From: Tubiluchus corallicola
Lineage: Eukaryota > Priapulida > Priapulimorpha > Priapulimorphida > Tubiluchidae
Assembly (NCBI GenBank): GCA_030141605.1
Contig: JAQGDQ010002367.1
Coordinates: forward strand, 436,501-500,500
DNA length: 64,000 nucleotides
Direction of reading: 5' to 3'
A model generated the notes under the pieces. The model saw only the letters and a program-made list of their open reading frames with translations. It made no database searches and had not been told where the DNA came from. Within the stretch, counting starts at the first letter, position 1; every line of letters starts with the position of its first letter. Both the position numbers and the translations under genes were made by a program. Below are positions 36,087 through 48,700 of this stretch, piece after piece.

Positions 36087-38639
36087 ATGAGCAGTACTGG
36101 CGAAGCAAGGGAAGACGATATAGACAGTAGTTCTGAGTCTCTTGATTCTGATGAACCTATTGAGCCAAAGTTAAAGTATGAAAGGATTGCAAACGACCTC
36201 GCTAGCATTCTTAGTAAAGATGCAGCCAGTTGTATGGCAGTCCATCAAAAATTTCTAGCACTTGGAACACATTGGGGAGTCATACATGTTCTTGACCATC
36301 TAGGCTACAATATTCATGGGAAAGAGAGACCAGCTCATACCACCACAGTAAACCAGATTAGCATTGATGCCGAGGGTGAATATTTAGGCAGCTGTTCTGA
36401 CGATGGCCGGGCTGTCATAGCTGGATTGTATTCCACGGAAAACAACCAGATTCATATGTTTGATAGACCAGTAAAATCCATTGCCATAGATCCTGGTTTT
36501 GCTAAGCCTGGAAGTGGAAAACATTTCATGACTGGCGATGACAAGTTTGTGTTACACGAAAAGGCTTTTCTTAATCGCCATAAAACGTATATCCTTCACA
36601 GGGGGGAAGGTCTTATCAGGAATATCAAATGGTCACCTGCTGGACAGTTTGTTGCTTGGGCAAATGATGTCAGTGTTAAAGTGTATGATATGGTCTTAAA
36701 GAAAAAAATTTCTTCAATCTTGAGAGAGGATACGTCAAACTTCCGACCGGAACTTTATCGATGTAACCTGTTCTGGAAGGATGAGACAACTTTGCTGATT
36801 GGCTGGGCAGATTCTGTTAAAATTTGTGCCATTCGACAGAGAGAAGTTAGTTCTGCAGAACAACTTGTTCGATATGTGGAAATTACAGAAATGTTCACTA
36901 CCGATTTTTACATTTGTGGCTTGGCACCTTTTGGGGACAGTCTCGTGTTGCTCTCATATGTTAGTGATGACCAGCATCTTAGTTCACAGATGGGATCAGA
37001 AAGACCACAGCTGAGAATTGTGGTACCTTACATGAATTATTACGAGGAAGTGTCCAATGACGCTCTGACCATACGGGGATTTTCAGAGTATCGGTGCAAT
37101 GACTACCACCTAGAGTGTATAGCTGATGACAATTTATTTTTCATCATCAGTCCAAAAGACGTTGTAATTGCCAAACCAAGGGACGATGATGATCACCTAC
37201 AGTGGCTTATGGAGCATGAATATTTTGAAGAAGCAATGTCATGTGCGATGAAAAACGATGGAAAACACTTGAAGCGACACAGTCTGCAAGAAATAGGTAG
37301 AGCATATTTAAATCACTTACTAGAGCACGAGCGATACGATGATGCTGCCAGATTGTGTGTGAAAATTAATGGCAAAAATAAGCAACGTTGGGAAGAAGAA
37401 GTTTATAAGTTTGCACGAATTAGACAACTAAAAGCAGTTGCTCCTTATTTACCTAGAGGAGACATCTGCCTTGATCCAGCCATTTATGAAATGGTGCTCA
37501 ATGAGTACCTACACACAGATTATGAAGGGTTTAATAATCTGATAAAAGAATGGCCTAGCTCTTTGTACCATATTCCAACTGTGATTAATGTAGTTAATGA
37601 CCGACTTTATACAGATCCGGATAATGTCATCTTGTTGAAATCTTTAGGTGAACTGTACACTCGGGAGGCATCTTACGACAAAGCACTTGCTATTTATTTG
37701 AGGCTGAAACATAAAGATGTTTTCGACCTAATTCATAAACATGATCTATTTCATTCTATATCGGACAAAATTGAACTGCTAGTAGATTTTGATGTTGAAA
37801 GAGGTGTAAAGCTCTTGTTGGATAACATGGATAAGGTGCCAATAGAGATGGTGATTAAAAAGTTGGAGAGCAGGCCAGATCTTCAACATTTTTATTTGGA
37901 TAAATTATTTCAGAAAGACCCTCATGTCGGACAACAGTATCATGGTCTTCAAGTTCAACTGTATGCACAGTATGCTCCACAAGACCTGTTGTCTTTTCTG
38001 AAATCAAGTAGTTACTATCCGCTTCAGAAAGCCTTAGAGGAATGTCAGAGCAGGAATTTTGTTCGTGAGACTGTGTTTTTACTCGGGCGCATTGGTAACA
38101 CAAAAGAAGCCCTTGCTCTTATCATACGTGAACTGAAAGATGTTAATTGGGCTATTGAATTTTGTATGGAACACGATGATCTTGATCTGTGGGAAGATCT
38201 TATTGCTCAGTCACTTGACAAACCAGATTTTATAAAAGTATTACTGGAAAATATTGGCACTCATGTTGATCCGATAATATTAATAAAGCGGATCCAACCA
38301 GGGTTGAAAATACCAGCACTTCGAAACTCGCTGGTTAAGATAATGCAGGATTACAACTTGCAGATTGCCCTGAGAGAAGGGTGTCAGAATATCCTAATCA
38401 AAGACTGTTATCAACTAATGAACAAACTTGTAAGAACACAAAGCAAAGGCGTAAAAGTTGATGAGCAAGTTTGCTATTCTTGTAGAAATAAACTTATTAT
38501 CAGTGATATCAGATTTGCAAGTAGTGTAGCAGTATTTAACTGTCGTCATGCATTCCATGTAGATTGCTTGGCAGCAGGCACTTTAACTTGTACCATATGC
38601 CATATGCAGAAGAGATCTCCCGGGTCATCACAAAGTTGA
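36087..38639 (+). CDS. VPS41: VPS41, HOPS complex subunit
   Basis: This 850-aa protein (human VPS41 is 854 aa) is a HOPS tethering subunit for late endosome-lysosome fusion and regulated secretion. An acidic Ser/Asp N-terminus is followed by a WD40-like propeller to about residue 370 (KYERIANDL, LALGTHWG, IIGWADS-type blades). A helical solenoid with the clathrin-heavy-chain repeat follows to about 760. A RING-H2 zinc finger is at 796-838: C796, C799, C819, H821, H824, C827, C835, C838. I chose the ATG at 36087 because the in-frame ATG at 36054 lies in the intron before the acceptor. The CDS has no intron. An AATAAA at 38722-38727 is the likely poly(A) signal. Confidence 0.97.
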   Translation: MSSTGEAREDDIDSSSESLDSDEPIEPKLKYERIANDLASILSKDAASCMAVHQKFLALGTHWGVIHVLDHLGYNIHGKERPAHTTTVNQISIDAEGEYLGSCSDDGRAVIAGLYSTENNQIHMFDRPVKSIAIDPGFAKPGSGKHFMTGDDKFVLHEKAFLNRHKTYILHRGEGLIRNIKWSPAGQFVAWANDVSVKVYDMVLKKKISSILREDTSNFRPELYRCNLFWKDETTLLIGWADSVKICAIRQREVSSAEQLVRYVEITEMFTTDFYICGLAPFGDSLVLLSYVSDDQHLSSQMGSERPQLRIVVPYMNYYEEVSNDALTIRGFSEYRCNDYHLECIADDNLFFIISPKDVVIAKPRDDDDHLQWLMEHEYFEEAMSCAMKNDGKHLKRHSLQEIGRAYLNHLLEHERYDDAARLCVKINGKNKQRWEEEVYKFARIRQLKAVAPYLPRGDICLDPAIYEMVLNEYLHTDYEGFNNLIKEWPSSLYHIPTVINVVNDRLYTDPDNVILLKSLGELYTREASYDKALAIYLRLKHKDVFDLIHKHDLFHSISDKIELLVDFDVERGVKLLLDNMDKVPIEMVIKKLESRPDLQHFYLDKLFQKDPHVGQQYHGLQVQLYAQYAPQDLLSFLKSSSYYPLQKALEECQSRNFVRETVFLLGRIGNTKEALALIIRELKDVNWAIEFCMEHDDLDLWEDLIAQSLDKPDFIKVLLENIGTHVDPIILIKRIQPGLKIPALRNSLVKIMQDYNLQIALREGCQNILIKDCYQLMNKLVRTQSKGVKVDEQVCYSCRNKLIISDIRFASSVAVFNCRHAFHVDCLAAGTLTCTICHMQKRSPGSSQS

Positions 38640-38935
38640 TTTTACATGTTTACGTGTGATGTAGTCTAGTCTTCATTGCTCAAGTCCAAGTTTTCGCTTC
38701 ATTTTATGGCTTGTGCTTAATAATAAAAGTTAGTTGATGGTGGTTGAGAAATTCATGATGGCAATTTACTATCCCTAAAAATACTTCAAATCCTACAACA
38801 GTGGTGCTTATCATATTTGTGTGCTGTGTATTAATTATTTATAATCTTAGTCTGAAGAATATTATTATTAATGATGATGTAAACTCACAATTGTTGAAAC
38901 CAAACTTTGAGAAACAAAAAACATAAAAAGTTGGG

Positions 38936-39070
38936 ACATAGCTTGGATTTGAACCAAGAACCTTTTGGGTACAAGCCAGATTGAGGGACACCCCAGTCTA
39001 CCTAGTGGTTATGGCATCTGTCTTGTTAAACAGCAGGTACTTGGTTCAAATCTATGCTGTATTTCAAGTT
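38936..39070. repeat. Head-to-head pair of tRNA-Thr-like modules
   Basis: On the plus strand at about 38998-39060, TAGTGGTTATGGC (box A) and GTCTTGTTAAACAG are followed by TTGGTTCAAATC (box B). On the minus strand at about 38940-38998, CTGGCTTGTACCC is followed by CTTGGTTCAAATCCAAG, a paired T arm. Both resemble tRNA-Thr(TGT). Acceptor stems are not intact. The arrangement is an inverted SINE pair that could form a long hairpin. Confidence 0.6.
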
Positions 39071-41590
39071 TTTCACATTTCCTGTTTTTCAAAGTTCGAT
39101 TTCAAAATTAAATAAATTGCAGGTTTGTCTATCATGCTGTACATTGTTTAGAGGTCAATGTGATACATTTCAGCTTGTGCTAGAGAATTATAGTTAAATG
39201 AGAGAGTACTGCTGTAAGAATTTCTTGCATTTTATTTTTTACTTGATTTGGTAGCTCAAAAATGTCCACTATCATGCAGTAGTTGTGTGTGTGTTTGCCC
39301 TCAATATACTTGTTTTCTTTCAAACTCACACATGTTTCAGTTGAACAATTTGAAATAATAATACATTACCAATTTTTACACTTAGGTCTAGGACTTTATA
39401 ATTTTTTGTATCTTGCTTCTGTGTTTTCTCTTTACAATTATTATATTGCTTAGAAATTGTTTTTTCCTTGCCTTATTGTAATCAGAGAACATAATATCTG
39501 CTACGCTTAAACTATTATGTAGAAACTATCAGCTATGAATTCACTGTGCAGTAAAAAGCATAAATGGTGGCAAAACAGTGAATGTCTTATTGCTACCCCT
39601 TATTGAGATAGTCTTTTTGGTAATTGCAAGCATGTCTGAAAATTGTCATTTCTTGCCATTTTCTGTTGACTTTGTACAAAATGTTTAACTTGTTCTGGCA
39701 GTTTATAAATAGTGTGCCTTCATATTTATCCTGGATAATTGTTCCCAACAAAACTGCAAAAGTAATGACGATTTGGATATAATAACTTGTAATGTAGGAT
39801 TCATTTTGTAAGAAAGTTTTTCATTATAGTTTTAATTGGTATGTCCGGGTAAAAACATTAATAAAATATATTATTATACATACACAGTGAGCCGTAATTC
39901 GTTTTTGATTTGCAGTTAACACTAAAACAATAAATTACAATAATTATACAATGTTATGATATAGCAATTTATGCTTATAACATTTTTAGAATTCACGCAA
40001 GACTATAATAATTATTCCCACGGTAATGAATGCGAAACATTAGTATTTATAAAATTACATAATTATTTTTATTGGGTGCATATGCTTGAAGCACTATAGA
40101 AGTATTAACGATCAAATTTAAAACTTATTTTATGCGTTATTTATTATGAATTTTTTGCATTACAGATGTTTGTAATTTTAATACGTGATAAAGTAAGCGT
40201 AGGTCATGACTTTCACAGGGTAATACGTGAACATCACATCAGAAAAAATGCAATAACATCTTATCAGACAAAATAAACATCATGCAAACAGCTGACAGTT
40301 TCTCAAGTCTTCATATCGGAGAGTTAATTTGTAACTTGTAGTGTTATAACTTCGTATATAGATATAATATCTACACACACATATATAGGCCTATAGGATT
40401 GGATTTTTGGAAATAATTAACGCTCCTCTAAATTTTTGACTTGTTGCATTACCTAAGTCACACAATGTAATTATTATGTCTTATAATTATAATAACGGAA
40501 CATGAATATAAGTGTGCATTGCTTCATTGAAATTTGATATCAAAACTCTAAGGAAACTGGAATGATTAATTTTGAATTTTGTTGACAATAAGATTGTTAC
40601 GTTGCAGCAAATTTGTTTTGGTTCCTATGCTACTGCTTTTAATTGTAATTTAGATCGATTTGCAGTTCCATTTCTTCCATCCTAGTTTCAGTTTAGATTT
40701 ATTTATTTTTGTTTTTGTTTTAATTTTTGTTTAGTTACTCTAACAGCAACGATTTGCTGCTACGTATAGGCAATCTAGAATTTTTTCGACACTGCTTTGA
40801 CTTTTTTGTTGTTATAAGAAAGCCATTATATTTATTGGAAGTTTATTGACCACTCTACCATAATTAGCTCCTTTAAAAATATGTAAATTTACTTTGGACA
40901 TTTATGTAAAAACAGTAACACACAACGTACATTACAAAACAATAAAATAAAACAATACGTTTATAGAAAACGCATATTTAGTTGATATATTCAAAATTCG
41001 TACTATTTTGTAAGGTGGTAAATTGCAAAAGAAATATTATCAAAAAATGTTGAACTGCCTATTCTACAAGAGCTAGGAGCAGCAAAATAGCTTTGGCAGC
41101 GGCAAATACCGCCTGCGATGTTGACAATGACGACAACAACAATGACAAATTAGGGCAATATACGCCCCATTTTATGTAGAATTCTTGAATTCAAGAAAAA
41201 CTTGAAGGATGGGTGTTACCCTGTCCATGGTATCGAACATTGAACTTCCTCATGCATTACCATTAAGCTATGAAAGTTATACTAGTACAGAATACAACGA
41301 ATACCTTACAATTATGATTTATGAACTCTAGATGTGTAAACTATAGGCACCAAATACTCTCTAGTTAGACCTGCAATATTTAATATTTCATGTTTCTCTA
41401 TTTCACCGTCTTGCAGTTTTTCTCGGCTGTCAAGTGTGCTGCGTGCAAGTTAAAATCTGAGATAAGATAAATAAGAATGGAAATACTCTGCCCTTTGATT
41501 CAGTGTTGTTACACTGCTTTGACGTCAAGTGGGCAGCAGCAGCAAGTTTTGTTTAGAGTAAGTATCATTTATCACCAACTTAAATCGTAA

Positions 41591-41988
41591 GTATAACATT
41601 AAAATTAAAATTTTTAGTCCTTTAAAGTTCATAGCGGTGTAAATAGTTCTCTTTCACAAATCTCAATAAAGGGGACGATGACAATTATTCTTCAAGTATT
41701 AATATTTACGTGTGTTTTATAAACCATCGTTGTTATACATACATGCATATAATTATATCTATAATAATCTACTATATACAATTATATATAATATATATCT
41801 ATTATAATATAATTCTTAGAAGTATTATATATATATATATATTACATGAATATATACCAATGATTGTTTATTAAACACACGTAAATACTTGAAGAAAAAT
41901 TGTCATCCTTTATTGAGATTTGTGAATGAGTACTACTTACACTGCTACAAATTTTGATGGACTAAAGATTTTAATTTTAATGGTATAC
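41591..41988. mobile_element. Fold-back (inverted-repeat) element with (TA)n centre
   Basis: Arms of about 140-155 bp, 41591-41745 and 41849-41988, are inverted copies. Shared words include ATTAAAATTAAAAT, TTCACAAATCTCAATAAAGG, CTTCAAGTAT and TTTACGTGTGTTT. The spacer is a TA-rich simple sequence. There is no coding capacity. Confidence 0.8.
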
Positions 41989-42738
41989 ATGTGATATATA
42001 TATATATATATATATAGTATTTTTTAATTTTTTGTGTATTTTTCGCTTTTGGCACGAGGTAGTTATAACTTACTGCTTGCGTGATTAAATAAACTGTTTT
42101 TCAAAAAATTGAAAAAATGCTTATGTGCTACCGGGAATTCCAAGCCAAGGTGTCTACACCTAGCTGGTAAGCCGCCTGCATGTTCACTCTCAACCGACAA
42201 GCGCAGGTGTTCCTCCTAAATGTCTATCTAGGGTCACATCTTGTAACACGTAATAAAAAAGTTTCGCTACAGAATTTAAAGGACACGGACGAGTGCTTTA
42301 TTTACCGTTTTCGACTTTCGTTAAGAGAAAGGAAAAAATAAAAAAATCAATAAACAAGATTTTGGGGTTGTTAGGGTGTTTTAGGAAATTGGAAATGACT
42401 AGAGTCGGAATCTCACATTACAAATATTATAACCTTATTTACTAATTATCATGTAGGAAGACACAAAAAAGAAAAGTGCAAACTACCGCTATTGTGTGAT
42501 TTTTTTGTTAACCAATTTTTGTGACTGTTTTTGATGAGCGGCCTTTTTGTGATGCAATTACGAAACATACGCGTAATATCCCCAGGTATGATTACTTGCA
42601 TGTGGCATTTTACTAAAGAATTTTTCATGTTTGTTTCTTAAAGGTTGAATGTAAAAACTTGTCAGTACATTACTTCCATTTTTATACAACCAATCAGATA
42701 TATTAAATTTGAATGTAGATTTTTCCTTCTGGAAAAGA

Positions 42739-45700
42739 ATGGCTTACAAACCGCTGCTGCTATTAGTATTTTCTTGCTTCTTCGTATTTGGACAGACAAC
42801 GCCACTTAAAGAACAGGAACAAAGTAAGATTTTTTATCTTTTGGAAAACTAATTTTTCCAGAACAACATAATCATGTCCTTCTGCATCAATAATTTACAG
42901 CATGTCCTATTGCAGTATTTACTATTTGGACCTAAATATTGCGCCTTACTCGGAAAACGTACCGTATAAAACGGAAGCACTGTGATAAGAGCGTGTAAAT
43001 ATAGAAGCTGTAAAGTAATTATGTTGTGCTAATTTAAAAGTGAAATAATCTGAAGGTAAAGAACTCGTGCAAATAGAAGGTTTCGTGCAAATAGAAAGCT
43101 GTCATGCAGTTCTGAAAAAAACTAGAATTTTTTTTGCTCTATTCGCATATGGTTTATATTAAAGGACAAGAAAAGGGGTACCTTAAGTACGTTTCAGAAA
43201 AATCTCCTTGAAAGGATTTTTTGTGTGTTTTCATTTTAAATCTCCCGCCATACTGTTCCGACCGCGCCATTACATGATGTCATACACGCACAACGTAAAT
43301 CAGGGGAAGAAAGATAAATGTTAAAGTATGTTCCAAAAAACTTTCCATGCAAAGTTATATTACTTAGCATTTCGCTTACCTGCTTGAAAGACTAAGGTAA
43401 CTAGAGAAGAAAATTATTAATTATTTAAAATATTTTCACCAATTCGTAAAGTGTCATTGACTCTAGGATTCATCACTCAGTAACCAAAAAACGTATTTTT
43501 AATCTTATTGACAAGATATTGTAATTTAAAATCTTTCTCGGTTAGTGACGAGTGTGCTACGAATGCTTTTATTCTTTTTCAAACCTTACTCGGTGGTATC
43601 TAAACTTATTTCAAATGACCTATCGTCAAGATGGCTACATCTAACGGTCATCGTGGGAGTTTAAATTTACAAGTTTTATAAAGTGTTGCTGCGGACGCAA
43701 GCCCTGTACGCAAAAAGATAGTATGTAAGTAGTACAAAATTTCAAGACGAACTTTTTAGGCTTCATGTAAGTGAAGGGTTTTCTTTTTCTTTAAGCCGAA
43801 GGTAATCTTCTACTGTGTTGTACAAAATCTAGAAATACAGAAGAGCTTTCCATTACAATTTTGTTCAAATATACACCACTTTCTCAAGTAAGAAAATTGC
43901 CAGTGTTTTGATCAAAAAAAGCTTTCCAATTGTTAATTGGACGCATTTGTAGATTTGAGTGACATTTGGATAATTGAATAGAAATTCATCATACAACTCG
44001 ACACGTTACCTGCCAGCTGAGTTCTTTATATATTAATATTTTAAAAAGATTATATCTTTATATTTTTAAAGATATTACCCTCGCAATAAAGGGTAAATAA
44101 TCACTGTGCGGTTAACAAACTACGTAGGAATAGGTTAAAATGTAGCAACAGAATTCGTTTCCTGGCAAGTAAACCATCTCCTTTAATTGTTATATCCCAG
44201 AATGAGATGTCTAGTGCTTGGCTTTGTTGTTGTTGTTCTTGTGAACAGTTTTGTTTTGAAGCGTGATGACGTCACATGATTGTTGCATTGTTTGTTCTGC
44301 TTTTGGTACTAGAATAGTTCACTTGAGCTTATTATAGGATCAGAATAAAAACTGTTTTAATAAAATTGTTAGTTTAATAAAGAAGACGTCTCTTAAATAA
44401 GATGATGCTTACTATTATTCCGTTTTGAATGCTAGGGACTGTGTGCTATGAGATCATAGGCTGCTTTGAAACCGGAGGGATTTATCCCAACAGGAATCCT
44501 CAATCACCCGAGTATATCAGCACTGGATTTTGGTTGTACACGCGATCAAACCGTAATTCATATCAGGTATTGAATTTAATTTTATTTAATTTTTTTTGTT
44601 TCATACACAAGACAATATACAGCAAAAGAGACAAAGTAGTAGTTAAGGAGAGAAACGGCGTGGAGAAAGGTTCTATTGTCACCGAGTGCCCACCCTTTAG
44701 AGCAAGGTAGCTTACTCATTGCTTTAAACCTTGTTGCTTGCGCTAATAGTCTCATGACAGTGAAAACAAACTAGAATAGTGGAGAATAGTGCATCCAAAT
44801 TATGAACAGGTGGAAGGACGGTGACTCTCCTAACGATGGAAGTGCCCATGTCTTCCAGATTAGGGCACTCGCTTTTGTGGACATGAGCTAAGAAAGCAAA
44901 TAATTAGAGAGAGGAAAAAGCATCAAACGATTTAGAAAAGTGGGCTTGTAAGCATGATTTTGGGGCTCAATCTTTTTTTTCAAAAAATGATTCTTTTGAT
45001 GGAATCAAATGTCGTGCTGTCGCTGACGCGTGTTTTGAAAATGTCTCTCAGGTGAAGACAGAGTGAATATTATGAAGTTTTGTTCTGGAATGAATGGCAG
45101 TGATACGGGAAGCTGAATATATATATATATAGCCCTCACAGATTTCTAATTCTTGCATAAACTTGAGTCATTGTGTTTTACGAGAGTTCTTGAACATGCG
45201 CTGTTATGAAAACACCCTGTCTCTGATAAACAACAAAGCGCTAGCTATAAACTGTGTTATTGTTGCAGAATTTGAAGTATGATGATGGGGGTAGCAGTAT
45301 CTCTTCTTCGTACTGGAGCAGCTCTCGGTCAACAAAATTTCTCACACATGGCTGGAACAGTAAAGGAACTAACAGCTGGATACAGGTAAACCTACACCAT
45401 CAGTTTTAAAAATTTTCAATTCTAAGATCAATATTGAATGGTATAAATCAACAATAAATTAAATTTTGACATCAAAGAAGAAATGTGAAAAAAAATGGAA
45501 TAATGCCGAGATCTGAACCTTTTGCTTACAATGCGAACATTTTGGATTTAGACAACTAGGCCACCTTATTCCCTATTTATCAATGCAAGTTCCGCCTTAT
45601 AGATGGTCAACGAAACTCAGTATTTCCAATGTTAGATCTCTAGTCGGATTCTAAGTAATTAAATTAATTTTTTTATTTCGGTTAGTTGTGAGCTTGGAAT

Positions 45701-48700
45701 TCTGTGTGTAATTAATTGACAATCTAGGACCAGTAGCTATGTACAGCGTTTGCTTGCTGCTGCAGTTGATACTTGTAAGTTTGTTGTAAGTTAGTTAGCG
45801 CTTGTCAAGTTTTCAAGAAAACTTCTTCTAAACATTTCCTTTATAGCTAACAATGCATGGTAGTCGGCTGCACATTGCCCAGTCAATTCTGCTGGCTAAC
45901 AAGAGCTATCTGATTGAATACTATTCTTTAGGGTTTTACCCTTCTGATGCGCAACCTATTGGTTATTCGCTGAGTGAATACAATGATTTCCCTTTGATGT
46001 GTGCTTATTTTAACATATACCGTCCCTAATTTTTATCTTTTGATCCACTTTATATTGAGATAATTTCTACTTTCTGATTGTCCACACATCTGCTGTGCAC
46101 AACAGAGTTTATAAAAAGACAGTATTTTCTAGGAAACATTCCAACTGGTCAAGCCCCTAACTGTTGGAAAAGCCGACTGGTCAAGCCGATAAGAATCCTC
46201 CCAATGCTTGAACACCAGCTAGTCTTTTTAATGTAGGAGGATGGGAAAATTCCTAATCGGTGTTCCTGTTTGCACGCGAAAATGTATCAATACTTGTAAA
46301 CTTTTTACTATGTTTGTACTTTCCTTAGTTAAGCACTAAGAGTAGATTATTTTGGAAACTTGTTGCTACTCCATATCAACTGGCTCCATCTGGAATTTTT
46401 TATTGTTATCTTTTGCTTTGTGATTATTTCAGTGGGTCAATAAGACGTTTGTTAGTCTTGTTTACCCACGAGATGAAATGAGAGGTACGATGACAATGAC
46501 GATGAAGAGTGATTGTGATGACGACATGATAGTGATCATACTGGCGATAATAACGACGATGATGATTATGTCGATGACATAAATAGCCGTTACATTACTG
46601 CTATGAAAACCACGGCACTAACGTTCTAAATGTTAACTGTATAGGATATGAAGAACGCCATACTAGACAAGGGCAATTATAACGTAATTATTGTCGACTG
46701 GGAGAAAGGTGCAAATTCCATTTTAGGACTGGATTATCCTCAAGCTGTTGCCAATACTAGAGTTGTAGGAGCCGAAATAGCTGAAGTCATAAAACTCCTT
46801 ATGGTAAGCGGACGTTGGTAACTTAGGGTAATTTAATGATAAATTTTAGGTTTATATCCTGTAAGTATGTAATCATTATATTCAACAGGTAGTTCTTTTA
46901 ACTTAAAAATAAAAATACCTGAGTACAGTTGTAAGTGTGACGTCGTGAATTTTCTCTGTAAGACTGTGAATTTCCACATTCATCCCTCATGAGAAATTTA
47001 AGAGGAAATGTACATACGAAAAGCATTAAATTATAAACAAAACTGCAAGTCAAACCGCGGCGCATCATTTGTCGATTACACGTATAATCAGAAAAAATAG
47101 GTATGTGTAGAATCTCTATTCTAATATGTATAGAGCATCATTAACGACAAAATACCATTGGGTGTCAAACTTTAGGTTAGACATTGCTAACAATCATATC
47201 ATGTTTTAAGAACTGACGAAAAACTTTGTACAATCCAAAAATAAGTTGTGTTAATTTTGGCGTGCAATTTTGAAAAGTGACCCATTTGTAACCCCGTAAT
47301 TGAGCTAATGGACTCCCGTAAGGATCCTTTATTTGATATAAAGGGCCCTTGTTTGAGATCCTTCACTTGAGATAAGAGGCCCATGTGTGAAGCTCTTTAT
47401 TTGAGCTATTCTAGTTTATTTAAAGAATTTAGAATAAGTTTATTTCAAGCTATGTAAACGTCGCTAGAATATCAGGAGTAAAAATATTCAAGACGGCGAG
47501 GGCGAGTGCACCGTGTGAAGGGCCAAAAATATCATTAGAGTAGGGCACCAAAAGGTCAAAATCCGGCGCTGGTTAAGAGTTATTGTTGTTAATAATATTA
47601 TTATTATTGTTGTTGTTGTTGTTGTTGTTACTGAGAAATTTACGAGAATTTTTGGAATGATAATTATTGGTTTAAATATTTCAATGAACGATACACTGCA
47701 ATAATCTTTATAGGTTTCTTTGATTGAGATTTTTAGTTTGTTTTTTAATTCAGTTACAGAACATACATTCTTATATTTGGCCTGCAAGGATGGTTTGTGT
47801 GACACATGTTACAAAACTATGAAATAAGATAGTCTCACATAAATTATGTGAAAAAAACAAACGTAAAAATGTAAATTCAGTGGTAGACCTTAGAAACAAA
47901 CTTTCTTTGCTTCGGGTACACCAGCCTATTAAAATTGTCTTAATTAAACACGATTTTTTATACGGAATTTTTCAAAAAAGTATATTATAGTCATTATTTC
48001 TATTGCGTTGCTTGCATTTTGCGCTCACAGTTGCTTGAAATATTTCCATATGAGCTTTCTTTATTCTTATACTTTATTTCTGTTCAACAATATATTAGTA
48101 TGGTTTCTATTTCTGCAATATGCCTCTGTTTCCTTGTAGAATTCATTTGGTGCTAACCCTGCAGATTTTCACGTAATTGGACACAGTCTAGGTGGACACG
48201 TTGCTGGGTATGCTGGTGAAAGAATTACTAACATGGGCCGTATAACAGGTGTAAAAGTAGCAGTTACTTATAATTAATGTACTAGACTAATTATTGTAAT
48301 AGGCTTACGAAGATAAAATTTACACGATGTCAAACGAACAACTTGAAGGCGTACGATAAGGTCTGGTAATAAAGTTTAGTTATGTACATCTATAAAACAA
48401 AATTCTACTGTAACTTCTTACAAACAGTGAATGATTGCGCCTAATTGTAAATCAGAAGGCGAGTATTTCCCTTATTGAGTTTTTTCTACCCATCTGCCTG
48501 CATATGTCATATAAAATGGCATTTGCTGTTGTTATGATTTCGCTTCTTTATGAATACCCCGCTTGTCATTGCTATGAATGTGTTTTATTGTAAAGATTTA
48601 AGGCACAAAAAATTACTGTGACGTCACAGCATAAAAATTGGCAAAATGGGTGAAAACGTATCACATGAACAACTTAAACGGGAATGAGAACAGCATTACG

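Larger units (their letters stand above)
38640..42738. other. VPS41-lipase intergenic region
   Basis: No exon is recognised in this 4.1 kb. It holds a tRNA-like inverted pair (38936-39070), a fold-back element (41591-41988), (TA)n tracts at 41821-41843 and 41996-42016, and AT-rich unique-looking sequence. Confidence 0.6.

Noticed and set aside
38936-39070. Functional tRNA genes at 39 kb
   Set aside because: Acceptor and D stems are broken in both modules.
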